The notes beneath the pieces were generated by a model, which saw only the letters and a program-made list of their open reading frames with translations, made no database searches and had not been told where the DNA came from. Positions 1-7,483 of a stretch of DNA of 8,325 nt are shown here, piece by piece. The first letter of the stretch is position 1. Each line of letters begins with the position of its first letter. Source of the stretch: Nitrospirota bacterium (lineage in GTDB: Bacteria > Nitrospirota > Thermodesulfovibrionia > Thermodesulfovibrionales > Magnetobacteriaceae). The position numbers were made by a program, and so were the translations under genes. The stretch covers positions 1-8,325 of the forward strand of contig JADFXO010000072.1 of assembly GCA_015233485.1 (NCBI GenBank), read 5' to 3'.

Positions 1-118
1 GGGAAAAGGACTAAGGACTTGGGACGTACACCCGCCCCTTTGGGGACTGGGCTATGAAAAATATAAGGACTTGCTGTAACTTAAAAAAGGCAATTTTTTG
101 TCTTGACAAACGGGTCCA
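1..118. mobile_element. Probable terminus of an insertion sequence that interrupts cas1 (IS3-like end?)
   Basis: This non-coding stretch begins exactly where similarity to Cas1 ends. Read on the minus strand away from cas1 it starts with TGGACCCGTTTGTCAAGACA. That resembles, from memory, the ends of IS3-family (IS150-like) elements in its TGNACCC-TTTGT-GAC pattern. It contains a palindrome, TTTGTC-TT-GACAAA (97-110), an A-run/T-run pair (84-99), and three copies of AAGGACT (6-12, 13-19, 65-71). There is also a short GC hairpin CCCC-TTT-GGGG around 36-46. No transposase is visible because the window ends. The element boundary is uncertain by a few bases (about 118-124). The other terminus and any target-site duplication lie outside the window. 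Alternatives are a deletion junction or a non-IS repeat. Confidence 0.42.
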
Positions 119-733
119 CTATAGCCTGCTCCTTTCCCTGAAATAGAACTCATCCTTTTGTGAAATAATCAGATTGTCAAAGACGCCGAAATAGTTATGT
201 GCCGCGTCTCCTTCAATCCCCCTTATCTCGTCAAGCGATCCCATACGCTGCAACTTGCTTATCGACATGCCTAATCTATCGGCCGCTATTGACACTGCGT
301 CTATGTCAAATTTCTCGGCCGCCGCGCCGTCACGTGATTCTGAATGGTCCCTTAACATGCGCCGAAGCACGGTTCGACAATTGGAGATTTTCGCCGTAAG
401 CACCGCCCTCGCTATTTTTAATGTCTCCTCGCTGTCGTCAGCGCGGCGATATTGCTCTCTCCTTAATAACACGTTCCCTGATACCGGCCCCTGCACCTTC
501 GCGAGAAACCGCCCGTACTCCGTCATAAAACTTATCGCCACACCGCGTTCGGCGCAAAACCCCATTAGGGCGGGGCTGCTCATAACCTGCCCAAAACATA
601 CAATGCTGCCAAGATTATGCACCGGCAGTTTTACCAGCGTATCATCGCCACTTTTCACGACGACCGTCTCACCCTCTTTCGTGAGATACGCCCCTTGTGT
701 TGTAACGTATAGGGTATTTAATAACCTCTTCAT
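119..733 (-). CDS. cas1: Truncated type I-C Cas1 integrase (probable pseudogene, C-terminal part missing)
   Basis: Cas1 is the metal-dependent integrase that, with Cas2, inserts new spacers into the CRISPR array. The N-terminal beta-domain is complete (LYVTTQGAYL near residues 8-17; ISFMTEYGRF near 67-76). The helical catalytic domain begins normally and keeps the first metal ligand, E174, in the EGDAAHNYFGVF block. The frame then stops at residue 204, immediately after FYFRERSR, where full-length family members continue with an R-P-P-L-D-type block. Typical Cas1 proteins are about 330-345 residues, so roughly 40% is missing, including the later catalytic His and acidic residue (H208 and D221 in E. 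coli Cas1). The TAG stop lies at the junction with unrelated IS-like DNA. The start is an ATG overlapping the cas4 stop by one base (TAATG), so translation is probably coupled. The fragment should be inactive. The missing 3' part and cas2 may lie beyond the inserted element. Confidence 0.9.
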   Translation of the reverse strand: MKRLLNTLYVTTQGAYLTKEGETVVVKSGDDTLVKLPVHNLGSIVCFGQVMSSPALMGFCAERGVAISFMTEYGRFLAKVQGPVSGNVLLRREQYRRADDSEETLKIARAVLTAKISNCRTVLRRMLRDHSESRDGAAAEKFDIDAVSIAADRLGMSISKLQRMGSLDEIRGIEGDAAHNYFGVFDNLIISQKDEFYFRERSRL

Positions 734-1407
734 TAGTCTTCCGCCATATCATCCATGCCTCTGGCAATGGACATTTCCATATATTTTTCAACGGGGCGGC
801 CCTTTTTCATCGTCTGCGGCATACATATTTCGATAAGGGAGCAGTTTTTGCATTTAGGGCCAAACTGCGGCAAGGGCGTTGCCCCTGAATCTATAAGTTC
901 ATGGAGCCTGAGTGCGGTTTGTTCGGTTAACTGCCTAAGTGCGGTGTCGAATAATATGTTCTGGCGTCGTCTTGTCTTGCCATAAAACATCGCCCCATAT
1001 TCTATCCTGACGCCGAGCATATCCTCAAGGCACATTGCCTGCGCGCATAGCTGAACTACATCGTAGTTGCCTTTTTTGGGACTTCCACGCTTGTACTCCA
1101 CGGGAAAGGGCTGCCATTGAAAACTTTTCATAGCAGAATCGCTGCGAATTTTATGGAATTCAACAACATCGGCCTTACCAGACAGCCCAAGCACCAAAGA
1201 CCTGAGCGCGACACCGGTAGAGATTTTAATATCCCGCCTGCTTTCAGATTTGCCGCTGTCAACCTGCTCATGCAATATCCTGCCCTCAGCGGTAAAGAGA
1301 TTCTCATCCCACACCTGCTCGATATGAATCAACGCACACTGCCTCTCACAAAATAGCAAATGCTGCAAGGCCGAAAGCGGCAACAGGTCGTCTTCAGTGT
1401 ACAACAT
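733..1407 (-). CDS. cas4: Cas4, RecB-like Fe-S nuclease of the adaptation module (type I-C)
   Basis: Cas4 trims prespacers and sets their PAM-dependent length and orientation together with Cas1-Cas2. All family landmarks are visible, numbered from the ATG at 1407: the first cluster cysteine C20 in FCERQC, H46 in GRILHEQ, D80 in GKADVVEF, E104 and K106 in PVEYKRG, the QLCAQA helix after them, and C186/C189/C195 in CKNCSLIEIC. The four cysteines would hold a 4Fe-4S cluster, and His/Asp/Glu/Lys form the RecB nuclease site. At 224 residues the length is normal and the gene looks intact. I chose the ATG at 1407 because it forms TGATG with the cas7 stop. An in-frame TTG directly upstream (1410) would add one residue. 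No convincing Shine-Dalgarno is seen, so translation is probably coupled to cas7. With Cas1 broken, Cas4 has no obvious partner here. Confidence 0.95.
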   Translation of the reverse strand: MLYTEDDLLPLSALQHLLFCERQCALIHIEQVWDENLFTAEGRILHEQVDSGKSESRRDIKISTGVALRSLVLGLSGKADVVEFHKIRSDSAMKSFQWQPFPVEYKRGSPKKGNYDVVQLCAQAMCLEDMLGVRIEYGAMFYGKTRRRQNILFDTALRQLTEQTALRLHELIDSGATPLPQFGPKCKNCSLIEICMPQTMKKGRPVEKYMEMSIARGMDDMAED

Positions 1408-2345
1408 CAAACTGGTTCAACAATGGAAACTTTGTTAGGATTGAATATTTCGGGGCTAAGTTCATTGAGCTTTTTGAATTCTATTGAGTAATCCTCAATC
1501 TTCTTTGGATCCTCAATCTTAGACTTAACAGTGAGCGATCTATGAACCACGGCGGATGGATATTGTCCATGTTTAGAGTTATGCTTCCACCACAGCACTG
1601 CAATAACTTCCATACTACCTTCCGGACGGGCTGAAGAGGCATCGTTATCTAATAAGTTTTTTAGCGCTTCGTGTATAGCAACAGCATCAGCTTCGGAAAA
1701 AAGGGTCTTTTCGGCAAGATTTGGATTTATCGCGCCATAGCACACATATAAGCCATGATCGACACGATGTTTCATTCCCATCGTATCGGACGCTTTTTTT
1801 GTTCCATCTCCCTCACCACTGACACTTTTTGTAATCTGTATGCTGGATACATTGGCATGTACCTGAGTAACGCTAAATGCCGAATGGATGGATACAGGCC
1901 CGCGTATACCAATAGAAACACCACTAGCATCTTTCTTTTCATCCTGCTTGTCGTCTGTTTCTTTTTTACCTTTACTTTTTCCTTTGTAAGCAAACACTTG
2001 TCCGAACGACCTGACATCTATCCATTTTATACAAGCTTCACTTCTTAAGAGATCTTCATCTTTTTCCATCTCTTTTTTCTTAGAATTTGATTCTAAAAAA
2101 GCATCAAACCTTGCCTTTAAGCTCCTATGTTTATCTACTCTGTTATCATCAGACTGAACAAAAATCTCATGCTTTGCCTCCATAAGACGGTTTCTTATTT
2201 TCCGTTTGATGCAAACATCGGATATCTCGCCATATCCGTCGTAATTGATACGTGGTCTGTTGCCATTTAATGGATCACCATTGGGGTTTGCTCCGTTTAC
2301 ACTTATAATGATTGCAAAATCAACTTTGTGCTTCAATGTCTCCAT
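1407..2345 (-). CDS. cas7: Cas7 (Csd2), backbone subunit of type I-C Cascade
   Basis: Cas7 polymerises along the crRNA spacer to form the Cascade backbone and places the guide for target pairing. At 312 residues it has the usual Csd2 length. It shows the N-terminal RRM-like strand followed by NPNGDPLNGNRPR (residues 20-32), the WIDVRSFGQVFAY block (108-120), GIRGPVSIHSAFS (147-159), and the ITKSVSGEGDGTKKASDTMG / HGLYVCYGAINP region (171-207). Residues about 120-142 form a Lys/Asp/Glu-rich, low-complexity insertion between RSFGQVFAY and the RGPV strand. This is probably a disordered loop. The start ATG has a strong AGGAGGA (2351-2357, read on the minus strand) five bases upstream. The gene follows cas8c after 24 nt and overlaps cas4 by one base. 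A strong own ribosome site fits the need for many Cas7 copies per complex. Confidence 0.96.
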   Translation of the reverse strand: METLKHKVDFAIIISVNGANPNGDPLNGNRPRINYDGYGEISDVCIKRKIRNRLMEAKHEIFVQSDDNRVDKHRSLKARFDAFLESNSKKKEMEKDEDLLRSEACIKWIDVRSFGQVFAYKGKSKGKKETDDKQDEKKDASGVSIGIRGPVSIHSAFSVTQVHANVSSIQITKSVSGEGDGTKKASDTMGMKHRVDHGLYVCYGAINPNLAEKTLFSEADAVAIHEALKNLLDNDASSARPEGSMEVIAVLWWKHNSKHGQYPSAVVHRSLTVKSKIEDPKKIEDYSIEFKKLNELSPEIFNPNKVSIVEPV

Positions 2346-2350
2346 GAGAA

Positions 2351-2357
2351 TCCTCCT
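2351..2357 (-). promoter_or_regulatory. Strong Shine-Dalgarno of cas7
   Basis: On the minus strand these bases read AGGAGGA, ending five bases before the cas7 ATG. It lies in the 24-nt gap after the cas8c stop. It is among the best ribosome sites in the operon and fits the high Cas7 stoichiometry of Cascade. Confidence 0.8.
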
Positions 2358-2369
2358 TTTTAGTTGTTA

Positions 2370-2774
2370 TTAACTCTCATCCTCTTCAATTGTATTTATA
2401 TCCTCAACGCCATCAGCTTGTCCTTTCTTACGCTTTAAAACCTCACGTTGACAGTGGTATCCTAACAAGAATTCTCCACCTAACGGTTTATCGTTTGTAA
2501 AATCCTCCGACGGTTCAAACATAGTCATCACCTTATCTATTACAGCCAAATATTTATTTTCTCTTACAAGCCGCGTTCTGTAAGGAACCAATGAAAGCTC
2601 TATGGTTTTCCATGTGCTGTATGGATGATCAGAAAAACGCTGCATTAAACGCACAGCATTAGTTGCTCTCTTTTCTCCTGTCAAAGATAATGCAACATTT
2701 TCCAAGCTGTCGGCTGCAGCTAAAAGCCGCCCATACAAATAATCCCTTGTTTTACGACTCTCATCTAAAGCCAT
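2370..2774 (-). CDS. cas11c: Cas11c, small Cascade subunit made from an internal start inside cas8c
   Basis: In studied type I-C systems the small subunit has no separate gene. It is translated from an internal start in the 3' end of cas8c, as shown for Desulfovibrio vulgaris and related systems. Here an in-frame ATG at 2774 (codon 508 of Cas8c counted from 4295) is preceded nine bases upstream by AAGGAG (2784-2789). That motif is formed by Lys-Glu codons in KEKYD before MALDESRKTR. The predicted product is 134 residues, about the size expected for Cas11c. It is rich in helix-forming residues (YLYGRLLAAADSLENVAL, then RATNAVRLMQRF) and ends in an acidic tail. In Cascade, Cas11 copies line the belly and stabilise the non-target strand and R-loop. 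It shares frame and stop with cas8c. The start is inferred from position and ribosome site, not from protein data. Confidence 0.72.
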   Translation of the reverse strand: MALDESRKTRDYLYGRLLAAADSLENVALSLTGEKRATNAVRLMQRFSDHPYSTWKTIELSLVPYRTRLVRENKYLAVIDKVMTMFEPSEDFTNDKPLGGEFLLGYHCQREVLKRKKGQADGVEDINTIEEDES

Positions 2775-4295
2775 ATCATATTTCTCCTTTTCATAAAATT
2801 TTTTATAAAGAGCACATGCAATACTCAGAGTTTTATTCCATTGCCATGTTTCCATAGATAACGGATTACATGCACGGCGAACTGCTGAGACAACAATATC
2901 AAGAGGAACTTGCCTTCCATCAATAATACAAGGCAAAAGACGCTCGACTGTTGCCTTATTTAACTTATCGTCAACATTAATACCGTAGGCAGCTATCGCA
3001 ATATCTTTTGGTGCCGGCGCCCCTTCAAATATTAACTTTTTCTTTTCTTTTATACCATAGTCATGAACCCATGTACAGGTTTCATGCCAACTATCCAAAC
3101 GGTCTATAAATTCCGAAACTGTAAGTTCACGGTAAAAAGTAATAGCCATACGCCCTGGCGATGCAGAATCAAGTCCCATAACAACTATACTGCTTGTATC
3201 ACCCAAGTCTTTCTTGTAACCACGAATTTTATCCCTCAACTTAATGGCAAACTCCTGTGCTGTTGAAACTGAAGATGCAGGATCATCGCTTGGAAGGTCA
3301 TCAAGCATATCGGCTACAGGATTAGGAACATCGATACCAGAAGTCGCCCATGCAACTATTGCCTGATCCCCATTGCGATAGCCTTGACGACCAATAAGCC
3401 AGCGCAAGGCATTATGAATCTTTTGTGTTGCTTCAAAACTAACGCCACAGACCTGATGGCCGAAATCATCTGTAAAACGTCCGCGAAATGTAAAACCACT
3501 TTTATCGTTTGACGATATTAATTTCGCGCTATCTCCATCATTTCTTATCTTTGCTGGATGCAGATCGGCAGATAATAGCTCATCCCCTTTTATATAACAC
3601 AATGTCTTGTTTTGTTTGGTAGATGAGTAATATTTTATCCAGCTATTCCGTAATGTATCATCCTGCCATGTTTTTGAACAAGGATTGTCAGATTGTTCGA
3701 CTTCCCATCTGATAAATGCATCTGACTGAGAAGAATCGCCCTTAGACAAAGAAAAGATTTCAGGCTTATCTTTTGGTTCTCCTTCCCATTTGTCCAGTAA
3801 CTTGCCATCCTTCCCAAGATGTAATATGCGTCCCTTTTCAACTAAATCTTTAATAACAGTTCCTTTATTGACATACACCAGTATCGCTTTTGCCTTTTCA
3901 TGGCAGTGTTGCGATTCACACCAATCCCGCAGTTTGTATATGTAACCCGTCTTCCTCCCTTTTTTATCGGCGGATTCAAAATAAGGCTCCTTTTCGCCAT
4001 AGTCTTTGTAATCTTTTGCCACATATTGAAGTTTATCCGACAATGGATGTGGCGCTGGACCACTTGTTCTGCCGCCAGAACTTTTTTCGGTACACGGTAT
4101 AATCGTCCTGGCATCGTCTTTTTTAACAATTCTTGCCTCTTTAAAGATTCCTTTATTATCAATTACAACCTCTATTTGAGCCATCTGCGTAGTATGGCAA
4201 ATTGGAAGAAGCGGTACAGTATCTTCCTCGGATAATTTCCCAATCACCGCAGCGCAATTCTCATATGTTTCATATAGCTTTTGTGTCCAACTCAT
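2370..4295 (-). CDS. cas8c: Cas8c (Csd1), large subunit of type I-C Cascade
   Basis: Cas8c is the large subunit that recognises the PAM, opens the target duplex and docks Cas3. The 641-residue frame shows the Csd1 blocks, numbered from the ATG at 4295: IIPCTEKSSGGRTSG followed by PHPLSDKLQYV (65-92), LLSADLHPAKIRNDGDSAK then FTFRGRF (about 240-274), ALRWLIGRQGYR (296-307), and LDSASPGRMAITFYREL (375-391). The last 134 residues are the Cas11-like helical region, also translated separately. I chose the ATG at 4295 because a near-perfect AGGAGGG (4304-4310) lies eight bases upstream. An upstream ATG at 4313 would add six residues but has only a weak GGTGGG. With the chosen start the gene overlaps cas5c by 26 nt. 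It ends with a Lys/Arg patch and an acidic tail. It appears intact and of ordinary length for the family. Confidence 0.95.
   Translation of the reverse strand: MSWTQKLYETYENCAAVIGKLSEEDTVPLLPICHTTQMAQIEVVIDNKGIFKEARIVKKDDARTIIPCTEKSSGGRTSGPAPHPLSDKLQYVAKDYKDYGEKEPYFESADKKGRKTGYIYKLRDWCESQHCHEKAKAILVYVNKGTVIKDLVEKGRILHLGKDGKLLDKWEGEPKDKPEIFSLSKGDSSQSDAFIRWEVEQSDNPCSKTWQDDTLRNSWIKYYSSTKQNKTLCYIKGDELLSADLHPAKIRNDGDSAKLISSNDKSGFTFRGRFTDDFGHQVCGVSFEATQKIHNALRWLIGRQGYRNGDQAIVAWATSGIDVPNPVADMLDDLPSDDPASSVSTAQEFAIKLRDKIRGYKKDLGDTSSIVVMGLDSASPGRMAITFYRELTVSEFIDRLDSWHETCTWVHDYGIKEKKKLIFEGAPAPKDIAIAAYGINVDDKLNKATVERLLPCIIDGRQVPLDIVVSAVRRACNPLSMETWQWNKTLSIACALYKKFYEKEKYDMALDESRKTRDYLYGRLLAAADSLENVALSLTGEKRATNAVRLMQRFSDHPYSTWKTIELSLVPYRTRLVRENKYLAVIDKVMTMFEPSEDFTNDKPLGGEFLLGYHCQREVLKRKKGQADGVEDINTIEEDES
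2784..2789 (-). promoter_or_regulatory. Internal ribosome site for cas11c within cas8c
   Basis: On the minus strand the bases read AAGGAG, nine bases before an in-frame ATG at 2774. It falls where internal initiation is known in type I-C cas8c genes and decides the proposed Cas11c start. Confidence 0.68.
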
Positions 4296-4992
4296 CGAGT
4301 AAACCCTCCTCATTTAATCCCACCGATTTAGGCGGGTTGGCTTTCATCGGCCTTACAAACCTTTTGATAGTACATTTTTCAGGACGATCAAAAATTACTT
4401 TCCCATTACGCATTGTGGGTTGCCAAAGCCTTGCATAGAATTCATTTCTGCCGATTTCATCTGGATAATCAAACCCGTGAAACATCATGCCAAACGATAT
4501 TTCACCATAATCGTCATAATCCCCCTTGCCATCGCCAAAACTGCACGGCGTCACATATCCCTGACACTCTCTTGCACCAAGAAAGATGTCCCGCCTTCCA
4601 CCCTTTTCTATCATTCGTTTAGCAACCATATGATGTTTGTTTTCACATCTATCATCGGTCATATCCTGACGATTCAAATTCCACTCAAAATGCGCCCTTA
4701 CCTGATATTCAACGTCGCTGAGATAGGTATAAATTGCAAGCTCATGACCCTTTCCACTATATTTGATAGGTTTTGTGCCTCGTGTTTGTGTTCTTATGCG
4801 TTTCATTACTCTGAGTTCATCGATAACCCAAATGAAAGTCGGCTTCCAATAAACCGAGCTTAATATGCCTTTCAATGCCTCATAAGTGGGAATGTGATAT
4901 GAACATTTCTCCCCGCCTAATTTCGTAAGTGGGTCAGTGAAAAGTGCATATCTGCCCTCTACCTTTAATTCCACAATGTTTGGTTTTACCAT
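4270..4992 (-). CDS. cas5c: Cas5c (Cas5d), crRNA-processing endoribonuclease and Cascade subunit
   Basis: Type I-C lacks Cas6. Cas5c instead cuts the pre-crRNA in the repeat and stays bound to the 5' handle, capping the Cascade backbone. The 240-residue product has the N-terminal RRM with GRYALFTDPLTKLGGEKCSY, the GILSSVYWKPTF segment, the basic NKHHMVAKRMIEKGGRRD stretch, and the FLGARECQGYV block with a C-terminal DYDDYGEISFGMMFHGFDYP region. Y48, K119 and H120 sit at about the spacing of the catalytic Tyr-Lys-His reported for Bacillus halodurans Cas5d (Y46, K116, H117). This match is by spacing only. I preferred the ATG at 4992 because GGAGG (4998-5002) is five bases upstream. An in-frame ATG at 5004 would add four residues (MEAL) but has no ribosome site. 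It starts 13 nt after the cas3 stop and overlaps cas8c by 26 nt. Confidence 0.95.
   Translation of the reverse strand: MVKPNIVELKVEGRYALFTDPLTKLGGEKCSYHIPTYEALKGILSSVYWKPTFIWVIDELRVMKRIRTQTRGTKPIKYSGKGHELAIYTYLSDVEYQVRAHFEWNLNRQDMTDDRCENKHHMVAKRMIEKGGRRDIFLGARECQGYVTPCSFGDGKGDYDDYGEISFGMMFHGFDYPDEIGRNEFYARLWQPTMRNGKVIFDRPEKCTIKRFVRPMKANPPKSVGLNEEGLLDELDTKAI
4304..4310 (-). promoter_or_regulatory. Shine-Dalgarno that fixes the cas8c start
   Basis: The minus strand reads AGGAGGG, eight bases before the ATG at 4295 and inside the 3' end of cas5c. It favours 4295 over the ATG at 4313, which overlaps the motif's upstream edge. Confidence 0.75.
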
Positions 4993-4997
4993 CAGCG

Positions 4998-5002
4998 CCT
5001 CC
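4998..5002 (-). promoter_or_regulatory. Shine-Dalgarno that fixes the cas5c start
   Basis: The minus strand reads GGAGG, five bases before the ATG at 4992. The alternative ATG at 5004 overlaps this motif and has only A/T-rich sequence before it, so the shorter protein is preferred. Confidence 0.7.
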
Positions 5003-5005
5003 ATT

Positions 5006-7465
5006 TTAATCAGACATCAAAAAATCCATATCATTTGCAGGATTTTCGCTTAATCCAAATTCATCGCTATAATAACAAGTATCAAGATAATAAACCTCTG
5101 TTTCAGGCTGTACCTCGTATATTATACCATTGTCTATCATTTTATTCAACCTGTCAGAAAAAACGTTAACAGAATATCGCTGTGCATACCTCAGGTATTT
5201 ATATAATTGATCAGTTTTAAACTCAGAGCAAAGTTTTCCGATAAGTTCTTTACCCTCTTTACCATATGGAACTACGACCCCTCTTGTATTTGATTCAATC
5301 GCCTTAAATGATTTTGCAGCAGTCATAAATGCTTGTTTCAATGGTATCTCTGGAAGATTTCCCTTATTTGTTCTCCTAAATTCTTTCACTGACCGCCCAT
5401 TTAGAGACAGTAAATTAAATAAATCATCGTCCAACCTCAGTTTAGACTTGCGGTCAACTGGATAACACATTTGGTCTTTTCGCTGATAAAAATAGTACTT
5501 GTAATACAGCTCGACCGCCTTGAGACTTAAAAGATCATTGTCAAATAGTTCAGGGTAGTCCTTGAATTCACGCAACACCCGTTCCGATTTCTCTTTGGCA
5601 ATTTTGATATCAGGAAGTTTATCCAGATTTTCTTCCTTAGGATTTACTATTATCACCTCACCAAGTGATTGCATTTCATTATTACGGTTACATCTGCCCG
5701 CTGCCTGCATTATTGAATCAAAACCAGCTAAAAATCTAATAACAGAGCCAAATGAAATATCAACTCCGGCCTCAATCAATTGTGTGCTTACACAGACAAC
5801 AGGACTTTTAGGAAGCAGTTCTTTTACTTTATTTAAAATATACATACGATGAGCCGGACACATATTCGTGCTTAAATGAAAAGTATCAACGCCGAGTGAT
5901 TGTTTACACTGCTGATATAGCTTTTTTGCCGCCGCTTTCGTATTGACGACAATCAAGACACTGCCAGTTTTAGCAATCTGTTTACCTGCAAGCTCTACGA
6001 TCTCCTCCTCTGACCAGCCACCGGTTATTGTCTTATCATATACATTAACTCGTTTCAAATCATTGAAAAGCTCCTTTGCATTAGAAACCATTTGCTGTTG
6101 CGTTGTAATAGTCAATGCCCTCCGTTCAATTTTATCCAAAAGCGGTTGAGTAGCAGTACACAGTACAACAGTAGAGCCGCAATTATTTACAAGAAAATTG
6201 ACAGCCATATTAAACATATGTACACATTTTATAGGTAAATTTTGTATCTCATCAAAAATTATTACTGCCTTTGCAAGCTGATGCATCCTGCGCGCGCCTC
6301 GTGTGCCAGAGCCAAACAAAGCCTCTAACACCTGAACATTTGTTGTCAAAACAATCGGTGCATCCCAATTTTCAGAAAGTATTTTCTGTCTGGCCGTTTC
6401 ATTTTTAGGTAGTAAATTAGAGTGATGCTCCAATACGATACGCCCTTTATCTGTTTCTGTTTCAATGAATTTACGTATCACATCTGCGTTCTGGTCAATA
6501 ATAGTTGTATAAGGCAAAACATATATAATTCTTTCTAACCCGTGCTTGTTGGCATGATGCAGGGCAAATCTCAAACTGGCCAATGTTTTTCCCCCGCCGG
6601 TTGGAACGGTAAGTTGATATAACCCATTTGGCCTATTAAAAAAATCATAACACGCTTGAGAAATATCATTACGGACAATATTAATACCCTCTGGTTCAAA
6701 ATCTGTCAAGTTCTTTTCAAACCTGTTGATTAAAACAGGCCAATCGTTGTAGCTGCTATTATTCCTGAGTTTTGCCGTTTCAGGTGCTTCAAAATCTGCC
6801 GTGTTCAATCTGTCCGCATCGATTAGGCAACTGAATAGAAACCGTACCAGTAGCCCGCGTTTGAAAGCTAAGGTTTCTTTACTATCATTATCGGCTCTTA
6901 ATTCCTTGAATCGGCTTATGAGATTCAACGAAAACCCTTCAGATTTCAGCCGGTTTATTATGTGTTCCCTTTTCTTATCGTCAAGTTTTTCGATCACTTC
7001 AACGATATGTGTTTTTATTTCAGCTTTCTTCATGCGTCTTGAATAGCTGTCTTCCCCATCAGGAGATATGCAATCTACCATGCCTGAGTGATGTGATGCT
7101 ATACATAATGACAAGGCTTCAGCTACGAGCAAAAATTCATTTTTTTCCTTTTGCGGAATATTTTGATAAATAAATTGTGCGCCAGCAGAGGAGTGATCGA
7201 CTTTCCCTTTCATTTTGTTTACATCCATATAATCATCCTCATCAGAGTCAACAAGACCCGTAGCCGATTTAATATATTTGGAAAATTCATCGCTTGCCTT
7301 TCCAATATCATGTAACAGACCTATTAACTCGCCATGTTCCTTTAACCCTATCTTTGAAGCAAACTCACCGGCTTTCTCAGAAACCTCCTCAAGATGAGCA
7401 GACAAGGACTGCGTTGTCTCATCATCTTTATTGTAATGAGCTATAAGACCATCTTTTTTAAACAT
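5006..7465 (-). CDS. cas3: Cas3, HD nuclease-helicase of type I-C interference
   Basis: Cas3 is recruited by target-bound Cascade, nicks the displaced strand and degrades it while moving 3'-5' with ATP. The 819-residue protein has both domains in one chain. The N-terminal HD nuclease shows H24 (SAHLEEV), H52-D53 (LLHDIGK), H91 (VDHSSAG), H125-H126 (ASHHSG) and D217. The superfamily 2 helicase follows: Walker A PTGGGKT (288-294), DEIQ box (405-408), TATQP motif III (437-441), VLIVVNTK (503-510), motif V STQLIEAGVD (560-569) and motif VI QAAGRCNRN (587-595). A C-terminal region of about 200 residues completes the usual fold. The start ATG has GGAGG (7472-7476) six bases upstream. It is the first gene of the operon, so the AT-rich DNA at 7466-8011 should contain the operon promoter. 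No frameshift or lost motif is seen. Confidence 0.97.
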   Translation of the reverse strand: MFKKDGLIAHYNKDDETTQSLSAHLEEVSEKAGEFASKIGLKEHGELIGLLHDIGKASDEFSKYIKSATGLVDSDEDDYMDVNKMKGKVDHSSAGAQFIYQNIPQKEKNEFLLVAEALSLCIASHHSGMVDCISPDGEDSYSRRMKKAEIKTHIVEVIEKLDDKKREHIINRLKSEGFSLNLISRFKELRADNDSKETLAFKRGLLVRFLFSCLIDADRLNTADFEAPETAKLRNNSSYNDWPVLINRFEKNLTDFEPEGINIVRNDISQACYDFFNRPNGLYQLTVPTGGGKTLASLRFALHHANKHGLERIIYVLPYTTIIDQNADVIRKFIETETDKGRIVLEHHSNLLPKNETARQKILSENWDAPIVLTTNVQVLEALFGSGTRGARRMHQLAKAVIIFDEIQNLPIKCVHMFNMAVNFLVNNCGSTVVLCTATQPLLDKIERRALTITTQQQMVSNAKELFNDLKRVNVYDKTITGGWSEEEIVELAGKQIAKTGSVLIVVNTKAAAKKLYQQCKQSLGVDTFHLSTNMCPAHRMYILNKVKELLPKSPVVCVSTQLIEAGVDISFGSVIRFLAGFDSIMQAAGRCNRNNEMQSLGEVIIVNPKEENLDKLPDIKIAKEKSERVLREFKDYPELFDNDLLSLKAVELYYKYYFYQRKDQMCYPVDRKSKLRLDDDLFNLLSLNGRSVKEFRRTNKGNLPEIPLKQAFMTAAKSFKAIESNTRGVVVPYGKEGKELIGKLCSEFKTDQLYKYLRYAQRYSVNVFSDRLNKMIDNGIIYEVQPETEVYYLDTCYYSDEFGLSENPANDMDFLMSD

Positions 7466-7483
7466 ATTTAACCTCCATAATAT

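Noticed and set aside
1..118. AAGGACT copies considered as CRISPR or array leader sequence downstream of cas1
   Set aside because: The copies are 7-8 bases long and irregularly spaced, and there is no cas2 between. An IS terminus explains the abrupt end of Cas1 better.
255..836. Long plus-strand open frame of 193 codons opposite cas1 and the cas4 3' end
   Set aside because: It lies antisense to well-recognised Cas1/Cas4 sequence, has no recognisable domain and no Shine-Dalgarno I could find. It is a shadow frame of GC-richer coding DNA.
4420..4863. Plus-strand open frame of 147 codons opposite cas5c
   Set aside because: It lies entirely within cas5c on the other strand, with low-quality composition and no family resemblance.
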